From the NCBI GenBank assembly GCA_002780785.1, contig PEUE01000009.1, positions 1 through 5,694 of the forward strand: a DNA stretch of 5,694 nucleotides, given 5' to 3'. This document shows positions 1 to 4,748 of this stretch, in pieces. Source of the DNA: Candidatus Portnoybacteria bacterium CG02_land_8_20_14_3_00_45_8 (GTDB lineage Bacteria > Patescibacteriota > Minisyncoccia > Portnoybacterales > GWB1-42-6). The notes below the pieces were generated by a model. That model made no database searches. It was not told the DNA's origin and saw nothing but the letters and a program-made list of their open reading frames with translations. Within the stretch, counting starts at the first letter, position 1. Every line of letters begins with the position of its first letter. The position numbers were made by a program, and so were the translations under genes.

Positions 1-386
1 GCCTCGGCGGTCATATTGACCCATTGTTTGCTACCCACATCGCCGTTCGGAATCAACTTGTATACTGGCGCGTCACCCAAAGCTCTCACTAAATCAGAAG
101 TTGTGAAAGCATCCATTTCCGCTTGCGTCACGGTCTTTAAATTACTCCATTTCAAATGTCCATAGCTATTGAAAACAGTCGGGTTCAAAATCAATCTCTT
201 GAACTTTTTTGCGCCGACGTATTTCGCAACATAGACATCTGGATTGGTGGCGGTCTTAATGATGTCACCTTCATTGATGGTGGCAGCAAAAGCAGCCATT
301 GGAGCCAGAGCCGCGATACCAGACAACCACAAAATAGTGGTCACACTGGCCGTCGCGGAAACGACTTTTTGTAATTTTTTACTCAT
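1..386 (-). CDS. Secreted surface-layer-like protein, N-terminal part (runs off window start)
   Basis: This is the 5' part of a gene that continues past position 1: ATG at 386-384, then 128 complete codons without a stop. The protein opens with a clear signal peptide: basic start MSKKLQK, a hydrophobic stretch at about residues 9-31, and a likely signal peptidase I site after Ala-Phe-Ala at residues 32-34. The mature part (GDIIKTATNPDVYVAKYVGA, then KRLILNPTVFNSYGHLKW, then LKTVTQAEMDAF) resembles repeat domains common at the N-terminus of large exported Patescibacteria surface proteins, which usually read as GDLIK, VYY, KRYVFPN, KTITDAEL. That resemblance is from memory, not a search. A surface or S-layer-like role is therefore inferred. 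The long leader and near-consensus promoter upstream suit an abundant protein. The ribosome site is not ideal: AGGA at 408-405 lies 18 nt from the ATG, next to a stable hairpin. Confidence 0.8.
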   Translation of the reverse strand, partial: MSKKLQKVVSATASVTTILWLSGIAALAPMAAFAATINEGDIIKTATNPDVYVAKYVGAKKFKRLILNPTVFNSYGHLKWSNLKTVTQAEMDAFTTSDLVRALGDAPVYKLIPNGDVGSKQWVNMTAE

Positions 387-403
387 TTTAATTATTTGGT
401 TTT

Positions 404-436
404 TTCCTGTCAATTAAATTTCTTTAATTGACGGAA
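404..436 (-). promoter_or_regulatory. Perfect GAAA-capped hairpin overlapping the ribosome binding site
   Basis: In the minus-strand transcript a 10-bp stem without mismatch (409-418 with 423-432) is closed by a 4-nt loop reading GAAA, a GNRA tetraloop. Past a single bulged base, the flanking TTCC and GGAA (436-433 with 407-404) can add four pairs, which would bury the only Shine-Dalgarno-like sequence, AGGA at 408-405. The hairpin may stabilise the 5' end of the coding mRNA or gate translation of the surface protein. It has no following U-tract, so it is not a terminator. The structure is seen directly; the role is inferred. Confidence 0.7.
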
Positions 437-469
437 GATTTAATTCAAGAGCTTTTTCTTACCTACGAG

Positions 470-629
470 CCCCCCACGTTTAGCTTATGCTTAAAGCGAG
501 GTGTCCTCGAGGTTTCCTGCTAAATCCCGTAAACGGGACAAGCGGGTCTTAGGAAAGATCCTAAGCCATCTGCCACCCCCCTTTTTTGGCATATAGCCGC
601 TGCCAACTAGGGCAGAGACGTAATGGGGG
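470..629 (-). promoter_or_regulatory. Structured leader RNA, downstream domain (multi-hairpin, unassigned family)
   Basis: This lies inside the leader of the surface-protein gene. Several stems are visible, all read on the minus strand: CTTAGGA with TCCTAAG (565-559 with 554-548, 4-nt loop), TCCCG with CGGGA (538-534 with 529-525), and a six-pair helix TTTAGC/GCTAAA (524-519 with 484-479) enclosing small hairpins including CGAGG/CCTCG (509-505 with 501-497). At the 5' side, two CTGCCA-type elements (plus-strand 570-575 and 600-605) compete for TTGGCA (586-591) and GGCAG (611-615). A C-run on the transcript at 629-625 can pair with either of two G-runs (581-576 or 475-470). No conserved core of a riboswitch, RNase P, tmRNA or SRP RNA was recognised. 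It could be a cis-regulatory element or a processed RNA. Confidence 0.55.
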
Positions 630-633
630 CCAA
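607..633 (-). CDS. Possible 8-codon leader peptide (MAPITSLP) in the surface-protein leader
   Basis: AGGAG at 649-645 is the best Shine-Dalgarno match in the whole leader. Eleven nucleotides after it, a TTG start at 633-631 opens eight codons that end at TAG 609-607. The mini-ORF covers the C-run (629-625) and the GGCAG partner (615-611) used by the alternative stems, so a translating ribosome would change the folding downstream. A non-ATG start and very short length make this tentative. AGGAG could instead be structural. Confidence 0.3.
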   Translation of the reverse strand: MAPITSLP

Positions 634-683
634 GATAGAAATAACTCCTGAACTTGATTTTTTAATGATTTTTTACTTTTTTT

Positions 684-800
684 CAAAAAGCCATCCGGAA
701 ACAAAATCGGACACAGCCGGGGGATCTCAACCCCGGATGCCGTCGACCTTTAACTCTGATCCCGTGCCAAAAACAAGAACCTAAGCCCTTGTTTTAAGGC
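684..800 (-). promoter_or_regulatory. Structured leader RNA, upstream domain with terminator-like end
   Basis: This is the first roughly 115 nt of structure after the predicted transcription start. A 5' hairpin pairs AAAACAAG (795-788 on the plus strand cttgtttt) with 770-777, extended by GCC/GGC at 766-768 and 798-800. Three further helices share bases: CCGGGG/CCCCGG (717-722 with 731-736), GGGATC/GATCCC (721-726 with 758-763) and CATCCGG/CCGGATG (692-698 with 733-739). The first excludes the other two; the last two together would make a pseudoknot. On the transcript, the CCGGATG arm is followed by GC and a run of five U (688-684), which looks like a weak intrinsic terminator. The layout resembles a transcriptional attenuator or riboswitch, but no known aptamer was recognised. 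Confidence 0.5.
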
Positions 801-828
801 AAAAAATGGTCTTTTTTTCTATGGAATA

Positions 829-857
829 AGTATATAAAATAACTACCCTTTAGTCAA
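829..857 (-). promoter_or_regulatory. Sigma-70-type promoter of the surface-protein leader
   Basis: On the minus strand TTGACT (857-852) and TATACT (834-829) are separated by exactly 17 bases. Each differs from consensus at one position, making this the strongest promoter-like sequence in the window. The predicted start near 822 gives a leader of about 435 nt before the ATG at 386. It lies just after the anti-sigma gene, so the surface protein has its own transcription unit. Confidence 0.75.
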
Positions 858-859
858 TT

Positions 860-881
860 TTGGACCAACGTCCAACCGGTT
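860..881. promoter_or_regulatory. Paired palindromes upstream of the surface-protein promoter
   Basis: TTGGAC and GTCCAA form a 6-bp inverted repeat around CAAC (860-865 and 870-875), and AACCGGTT at 874-881 is a perfect 8-bp palindrome overlapping its end. They sit immediately upstream of the -35 box, a position typical of activator or repressor sites. No U-run follows on the minus strand, so a terminator for the anti-sigma gene is unlikely. The role is inferred only. Confidence 0.35.
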
Positions 882-899
882 AACTTTATTAATCCCCCC

Positions 900-2027
900 T
901 TATTTCGAGGAATCAATTAAGGCCGAACTGGTGGCATTTTTAGCGGAATTTAGCTCTATTACACCCTTATCTTGCTGTTTAACCGTTTCCGCGATTTTCT
1001 CCGCTCCCTTAACAATTTCGTTCAGAGTTTTTAATGTCTCCAGGGCCGCGCCAAAGGCCTCTTTTTTCACGCTTGTTTCTACCTTACCCAGTAAATCATC
1101 GGCTTCATCGGCCTGATTAATCAACACTGCGTTTATCGGCAACTTATCGGCAGACGATTTTACCTTGCTGGCTTGCTGGCCCACTGCCGCTAGAGTTTTA
1201 ATCGCCAGCTCCTTCTCCTTAATAATCTCATCAAATTTAGCCAAAATATCCTTTTTATCCGCTTCCGTCTGCTCTTTTTTAGCAATCATCATTTCCAGGG
1301 CCTGCATACTGGTCTTTTCAGCCATATCGGTTACTTCGGCTAACTTTTCGCTCAAATTACTATTCACCTCGCTAGGCAACTTCTCTTTGGCCTGGGTAAT
1401 GGCTTTTTTAACCTGGTCGGCCCGAGCGCTAACTATTTTGGCCGCAGCCAGTGATTTTTCAGACCCATTGGGCTTATTGGCTTGAGGCAATTGCTCTTTA
1501 TCGGTAATTAGCTGCTGATGAATACTCTCTACCACTTGGGCCACTTTTTCATTCTTAACTTCCGCTGAATCATGGTTTTTAACCAACACTCTTAATTCGC
1601 TTAAACGGCTGCCAACGATATCTTTCTGCATTTTCATTTTTAAACTATCGGTTGGCGCCACTTTCAAGCCCGTCCTTTCCAAAGCAATCTTAACCGGATA
1701 AAGCGGGGCGCCGGGCACACTCTGCAAAGCGGCCAAAGAAGTCAGCGCGCCGCCACCCATAACAACTGCCAAAGCAACCGCCACGGCGTAGGCCGGTCGG
1801 AAAGCCCGTTTGGGCTGCCAGGCCTGCCAAAAAGTGAATAACTCCCTGAGCTCCGAAGCGTCCTTGGTTAGCATCTCGCGCTTGTGCTCCATTTCCAGCT
1901 TTAAGGCCAATTTAGCCCGACAAGAAATAACCCAACTTTCTTTGGGTTTGACATTCTTGAGGACTTGTATTTGATTGATTATCTCGGAAAAGCCCTGCTC
2001 TTCCAGGACTAAGTTCTGTTTTTGCAT
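900..2027 (-). CDS. Probable membrane anti-sigma factor, DUF5667-type
   Basis: A 375-residue protein with one membrane segment. The cytoplasmic N-terminus (about 1-75) contains LKNVKPKESW, like the 'K-I-K-P-x-x-x-W' element I associate with Patescibacteria DUF5667 proteins. A transmembrane helix follows at about 79-102 (AYAVAVALAVVMGGGALTSL), then GAPLYPVKIALERTGL at about 106-121, the usual DUF5667 signature. The rest (about 130-375) is charged, Ala/Lys/Glu-rich and likely long helices or coiled coil outside the membrane. It starts 37 nt after the sigma gene's stop, which supports co-transcription and the anti-sigma role: holding the sigma factor at the membrane and releasing it on an envelope signal. 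The start is ambiguous: GTG at 2030 directly precedes ATG at 2027 and neither has a clear ribosome site; ATG is preferred. No enzymatic motif is seen. Confidence 0.8.
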   Translation of the reverse strand: MQKQNLVLEEQGFSEIINQIQVLKNVKPKESWVISCRAKLALKLEMEHKREMLTKDASELRELFTFWQAWQPKRAFRPAYAVAVALAVVMGGGALTSLAALQSVPGAPLYPVKIALERTGLKVAPTDSLKMKMQKDIVGSRLSELRVLVKNHDSAEVKNEKVAQVVESIHQQLITDKEQLPQANKPNGSEKSLAAAKIVSARADQVKKAITQAKEKLPSEVNSNLSEKLAEVTDMAEKTSMQALEMMIAKKEQTEADKKDILAKFDEIIKEKELAIKTLAAVGQQASKVKSSADKLPINAVLINQADEADDLLGKVETSVKKEAFGAALETLKTLNEIVKGAEKIAETVKQQDKGVIELNSAKNATSSALIDSSK

Positions 2028-2064
2028 CACTAAAGATGACGCAAAAACTGACTAAATATTACAC

Positions 2065-2652
2065 CTAAGCGGCCTCTTCGCCAGCCACCTGCTCCTGAAC
2101 CGATATTTCCTCTGCTATTTGGGGTTCTAATTGGCCGTTTAAGACCCCCTTGAGGTTAGACAGAGCCCGAGATAACAATACCCTCACCGCCCCATCGCTT
2201 TTCTCCATAATTTGAGCTATCTCCTTAATCTCCATTTCGTCCAGATATCGCCAAATAACGATATCCCGATAGTCCTCGTTAAGCCGGCCCAAGGCCGCTT
2301 TAACCGACTCCATATCCAGCGAAATTGCCGCCTGCTCCAAAGGACCATCTTGCTTATCGGCAATGACCTTATCGGCAACCTCTTCCAGCGACAATGGCGA
2401 CTTATCTTTCTGCCGATAAAAATCAGTAATTAAATTGCGCGCCACCTGATAAAAAAAGGCGCGAGGATTGGCCAACTGCTTGTTTGAGGAGGCCTTGTCT
2501 CGATTAACATATTCCCATGACTTCAAAAAGACCTCGCTGGTTAAGTCCTGGGCCAGTTCTTCCGAGCCAACACGAAAATAGATATAGCGATAAAGCTTAT
2601 CGGAGTACTGATCGTAAAAACCTAAAAATTGTTGCTCGGTAATGTTAGCCAC
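2065..2652 (-). CDS. ECF-type RNA polymerase sigma factor
   Basis: A 195-residue group IV sigma factor. Region 2 spans about residues 9-84: FLGFYDQYSDKLYRYIYFRV, then EELAQDLTSEVFLKSWEYV, then the promoter-melting part PRAFFYQVARNLITDFYRQK. Region 4 spans about 115-170 with the helix-turn-helix LDEMEIKEIAQIMEKSDGAV and VLLSRALSNLK for -35 recognition. A short acidic tail follows. The open frame extends 17 codons further to a TTG at 2703, but that stretch lies in an intergenic inverted repeat and encodes no sigma sequence. GTG at 2652 is preferred because it begins exactly at the conserved domain and lies about 16 nt after a possible promoter. The next gene encodes its probable anti-sigma factor. 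Its target promoters cannot be told from this window. Confidence 0.9.
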   Translation of the reverse strand: MANITEQQFLGFYDQYSDKLYRYIYFRVGSEELAQDLTSEVFLKSWEYVNRDKASSNKQLANPRAFFYQVARNLITDFYRQKDKSPLSLEEVADKVIADKQDGPLEQAAISLDMESVKAALGRLNEDYRDIVIWRYLDEMEIKEIAQIMEKSDGAVRVLLSRALSNLKGVLNGQLEPQIAEEISVQEQVAGEEAA

Positions 2653-2661
2653 CTTAACAAG

Positions 2662-2766
2662 CAAGATACAAGATACAATAACCAAACAAATCTCAAATTT
2701 CAATATCCAATAATCAAGCCGGTTTGGGCTCTTGGAATTTGATTATTGTGATTTGTTTGTATCTTG
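2662..2766. repeat. Long interrupted inverted repeat between galU and the sigma gene
   Basis: Four helical blocks nest in order: CAAGATACA (2662-2670, repeated at 2669-2677) with TGTATCTTG (2758-2766); AAACAAATC (2684-2692) with GATTTGTTT (2750-2758); CAATAATCAA (2708-2717) with TTGATTATTG (2739-2748); and AGCC (2717-2720) with GGCT (2727-2730). The blocks are separated by bulges. It fills the spacer and runs into the 5' extension of the sigma frame. It may end galU transcription, act as a dispersed repeat, or both. There is no transposase nearby. Confidence 0.75.
2675..2703 (-). promoter_or_regulatory. Possible promoter of the sigma/anti-sigma operon
   Basis: TTGAAA (2703-2698) and TATTGT (2680-2675) are 17 bases apart on the minus strand, matching consensus at five and four of six positions. 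Initiation near 2668 would leave a leader of about 16 nt to the GTG at 2652 and would exclude the upstream TTG start, which lies in the -35 box. The site lies within the inverted repeat, so chance AT-rich similarity is possible. Confidence 0.4.
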
Positions 2767-2806
2767 GTGTTTGTTTCTTATATCTTTTTTTATCTCAGAA
2801 ATTTTA

Positions 2807-3667
2807 TTAGATTATCTCTTTCATAAATTTTTCCAACTCATCTTTAATGTCTTCCCTCTCCATCGCGTAAGTTAAGATCGCCTTCAAATAATTCATCGGA
2901 TCGCCAGTGGTCAACCACTCCCCGTCCTCAACTTTTTTAGCCAAGAATTTGCCGCCGCTCTTAACGTAAGCGCGAATGGCGTCAACTATCCAAAGCTCAT
3001 TGCCTTTGCCCAGAGCCGTTTTTTTCAAAACTTCAACAATATCTGGATTTAATATCATGCGCCCAAAATCAGCATAGCGCGAAGGCGCTTCCTTGATGGT
3101 TGGTTTTTCAATTATGTCCTCAATTTCCATTGTGCCCTCTTTGAGTTTAACAATGCCATAACGCACTACGTCTTCCGGCAACACCTCTTGCACGCCAATC
3201 ATCATCTGACCGTGCTTGGCATAATCATCAACCATTTGTTTGGAAAAAGAAATTTTTGACTTAACTAAGTCGTCTCCCCAAACAAACACAAAGGGCTCGT
3301 CATCAACCAAATTAGCTGCCGACAGCACCGGCGTGCCGTTGCCATAAGGTCCTTTTTGGCGGACATAAATAAAATTGGCCATCTCGGAGATTTTTTTAAC
3401 TTGGTCCCAAAGTTCTTCTTTGCCGGCTTTTTTAAGCTCATCGCCCAGCGCCCAGTTATGGTCAAAATGGTCTTCCAATGGTTTTTTGTCCCACTTGGTG
3501 ACCAAGATTATATCTTCAATGCCGGCCGCCACTAACTCCTCAACCACCAGCTGAATAATGGGTTTATCAACGATAGGCAGCATTTCTTTGGGCATGGCTT
3601 TGGTAGCCGGCAAAAGACGCGTGCCGGAGCCCGCCACCGCCACAATCGCTTTTTTGATTGGTTTCAT
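2807..3667 (-). CDS. galU: UTP-glucose-1-phosphate uridylyltransferase
   Basis: A 286-residue nucleotidyltransferase that makes UDP-glucose from UTP and glucose 1-phosphate in the cytoplasm, supplying glycan and glycolipid synthesis. The N-terminal nucleotide-binding signature is GSGTRLLPATKAMPKEMLP at residues 13-31, followed by VDKPIIQLVVEE. GDDL at 131-134 corresponds to the metal-binding region, and EDIIEKP at 183-189 carries the conserved Lys of the sugar-phosphate site. GDPMNYLKA at 255-263 matches the C-terminal GxPxxYLKA element. Length is normal for GalU. The usual GLGHAV loop reads GNGTPV at 109-114, a mild divergence. The start ATG follows AGAGAG closely. It lies 103 nt downstream of rmlA and before the sigma gene, each separated by a palindromic spacer, so it may be its own unit. 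Confidence 0.93.
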   Translation of the reverse strand: MKPIKKAIVAVAGSGTRLLPATKAMPKEMLPIVDKPIIQLVVEELVAAGIEDIILVTKWDKKPLEDHFDHNWALGDELKKAGKEELWDQVKKISEMANFIYVRQKGPYGNGTPVLSAANLVDDEPFVFVWGDDLVKSKISFSKQMVDDYAKHGQMMIGVQEVLPEDVVRYGIVKLKEGTMEIEDIIEKPTIKEAPSRYADFGRMILNPDIVEVLKKTALGKGNELWIVDAIRAYVKSGGKFLAKKVEDGEWLTTGDPMNYLKAILTYAMEREDIKDELEKFMKEII

Positions 3668-3673
3668 CTCTCT

Positions 3674-3767
3674 TACAGATTACGGATTTTTACAGATATA
3701 CAGATAAAATCAAGTTTATTTTTTACCCGACCTTATCTGTACATCTGTATTGATCTGTAAATCTGTA
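3674..3767. repeat. Imperfect inverted repeat built from TACAGAT words, rmlA-galU spacer
   Basis: The left arm (3674-3707) carries TACAGAT three times plus a degenerate copy (ACGGAT). The right arm (3733-3767) carries four ATCTGT words in reverse. The inner pairing ACAGATAA (3700-3707) with TTATCTGT (3733-3740) is perfect, and the next block, 3691-3699 with 3741-3749, has one mismatch. The repeat takes up nearly the whole 103-nt spacer. It may act as a bidirectional transcript end for rmlA, or be a dispersed intergenic element. There is no strong promoter for galU in this spacer. Confidence 0.75.
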
Positions 3768-3770
3768 TAC

Positions 3771-4568
3771 TTAAATTAACTTCTTCTTACAAATATTCTT
3801 CATCTCCAGATTGAACTCGGCAATTGCCCTATTAACTATCGGATGAAACTTTTTATAAAGTTTTTTCTGCTTAACTATCCGACCCGCCTCCAGCAGCGAA
3901 TCAAAAGTGCCGGCATCCAACCACTCGCCGTCAAAAATTGTCACTTTCAATTCTTTTTTTCTCAAATAAAAATTGTTTAAATCGGTAATCTCTATTTCGC
4001 CACGCTCTGAAGGTGCCAATTTTTTAGCGGCCTCAACCACCCGATGGTCATAAAGATACAAACCTGTCGCTGCGTAATCGCTTAGCCAGTCCTTGGGTTT
4101 TTCCACAATTTTTATTGCGCGGCCCTGAGCGTCAAATTTAACCACGCCAAATCTTTCCGGGTCAGAAACTTTTTTAGCAAAAATGTGGCCGCCGGACCTG
4201 AATTTTTTTATTTGACGCGTAAAATCATCTTCAAAAATATTATCCCCCAAAATCAAAGCGACATTATCGTCATCTAAAAATCCTTCTCCCACAATAAAGG
4301 CCTCGGCCAAACCGCGCGGCACTTTTTGTACTTCAAACAAAAGACGCACCCCGTATTTTTTAAAAATTGACCCCAGCAAATTTAAAAATTGACCGCTGTG
4401 CTCGGGAGCAATAATTACTAAAATTTCTCGAATACCCGCCTTAATCAGCGTGTTGAGCGGATAAAAAATCATCTGCCGGTCATACACCGGCAAGAGCTGC
4501 TTTGAAGTTGTTGCGGTCAGCGGAAATAGACGCGTTGCCGTTCCGCCGGCCAAAATGATACCTTTCAT
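3771..4568 (-). CDS. rmlA: Glucose-1-phosphate thymidylyltransferase
   Basis: A 265-residue enzyme that joins dTTP and glucose 1-phosphate to give dTDP-glucose, the first step towards dTDP-rhamnose. The motifs run in family order: LAGGTATRLFPLT (6-18), SKQLLPVYDRQMIFYPL (22-38), PRGLAEAF (84-91), LGDNIF (107-112), FGVVKFD (140-146), IVEKP (154-158), ATGLYLYD (167-174), RGEIEITDLNNFYL (189-202) and EWLDAGT (215-221). It is shorter than the roughly 290-residue enterobacterial RmlA, consistent with the short class. The final motif is usually WLDTGT; here the Thr is Ala. The ATG at 4568 is fixed by the conserved start MKGIILAGG. It has its own promoter and lies downstream of a probable regulator, with part of RmlD further upstream, so it belongs to a rhamnose cluster. 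The symbol rfbA is a synonym. Confidence 0.93.
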   Translation of the reverse strand: MKGIILAGGTATRLFPLTATTSKQLLPVYDRQMIFYPLNTLIKAGIREILVIIAPEHSGQFLNLLGSIFKKYGVRLLFEVQKVPRGLAEAFIVGEGFLDDDNVALILGDNIFEDDFTRQIKKFRSGGHIFAKKVSDPERFGVVKFDAQGRAIKIVEKPKDWLSDYAATGLYLYDHRVVEAAKKLAPSERGEIEITDLNNFYLRKKELKVTIFDGEWLDAGTFDSLLEAGRIVKQKKLYKKFHPIVNRAIAEFNLEMKNICKKKLI

Positions 4569-4667
4569 CCCGTTAGAAATTTTTAATAATCATACTCTCT
4601 ATCAAAAAATTATTGCTCCGATAATTTTATTTATCATCCCGTTCTAATCAAAAATTTCTAACGGGAT
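4567..4667 (-). repeat. Perfect 18-bp inverted repeat covering the rmlA start, with a third competing arm
   Basis: ATCCCGTTAGAAATTTTT at 4567-4584 is exactly complementary to 4650-4667. The downstream arm on the transcript includes the rmlA start codon (4568-4566) and the preceding ACGGG, so the hairpin would hide translation initiation. A third element, ATCCCGTT at 4636-4643, yields an AACGGGAT that can pair with the first arm through 8 bp instead and so leave the rmlA start open. This is an attenuator-like topology. The repeat could equally be a member of a dispersed palindromic family. No target-site duplication was seen. Confidence 0.75.
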
Positions 4668-4671
4668 TCAT
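4648..4671 (-). CDS. Possible 7-codon leader peptide (MNPVRNF) before rmlA
   Basis: The first ATG after the predicted rmlA transcription start is at 4671-4669. It opens seven codons (MNPVRNF) and stops at TGA 4650-4648, with a purine-rich AAGAGA a few bases upstream. The ORF covers the 5' arm of the 18-bp hairpin almost exactly, so its translation would unfold the structure that masks rmlA. It is very short and could be chance within the repeat. Confidence 0.3.
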   Translation of the reverse strand: MNPVRNF

Positions 4672-4696
4672 AATTTTCTCTTTTAGAAACCACTCT

Positions 4697-4725
4697 ATTA
4701 TATCGGCAAAACGGATTTTTTGCAA
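4697..4725 (-). promoter_or_regulatory. Promoter of rmlA
   Basis: A perfect TATAAT (4702-4697) lies 17 bases after TTGCAA (4725-4720) on the minus strand. The -35 matches consensus at four of six positions. Initiation near 4690 gives a leader of about 120 nt, which contains the inverted repeat and mini-ORF. It starts shortly after the stop codon of the upstream regulator gene. Confidence 0.7.
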
Positions 4726-4746
4726 GTTGCCGTTATATTGCCGATA
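4701..4746. promoter_or_regulatory. Inverted repeat spanning the rmlA promoter (possible operator)
   Basis: TATCGGCAA (4701-4709) is the exact inverse of TTGCCGATA (4738-4746), and AACGG (4710-4714) pairs with CCGTT (4730-4734) inside it. The -35 box lies in the central loop and the -10 box overlaps the left end, so a protein bound to the arms would cover the promoter. It directly follows the regulator gene, which is a natural candidate to bind it. It has no U-run and is not a good terminator. Confidence 0.5.
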
Positions 4747-4748
4747 AA

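Noticed and set aside
156..374. Plus-strand open frame of 72 codons
   Set aside because: It is antisense to the signal-peptide gene at 386-1, which has a convincing signal peptide and family-like sequence.
461..800. RNase P RNA, tmRNA, SRP RNA or a named riboswitch (c-di-AMP, c-di-GMP, cobalamin, M-box)
   Set aside because: The conserved core strings of these families were looked for on both strands and not found; partial likenesses were too short to name a family.
931..1485. Plus-strand open frames opposite the anti-sigma gene
   Set aside because: Their composition is that of the reverse complement of an Ala/Lys/Glu-rich coding frame; they have no motifs and no ribosome sites.
2653..2703. 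TTG-initiated 17-residue extension of the sigma factor
   Set aside because: It is encoded within the intergenic inverted repeat, has no sigma-like sequence, and overlaps the -35 box of a likely promoter.
3265..3465. 66-codon minus-strand frame inside galU
   Set aside because: It is an out-of-frame shadow of galU with no independent support.
3674..3767. CRISPR array
   Set aside because: The repeated words are only about 7 bases, irregularly spaced, and in opposite orientation in the two arms; no cas gene is nearby.
4567..4667. Insertion element or MITE
   Set aside because: The inverted arms are perfect, but there is no transposase, no visible target duplication, and the element includes a start codon; a dispersed repeat remains possible.
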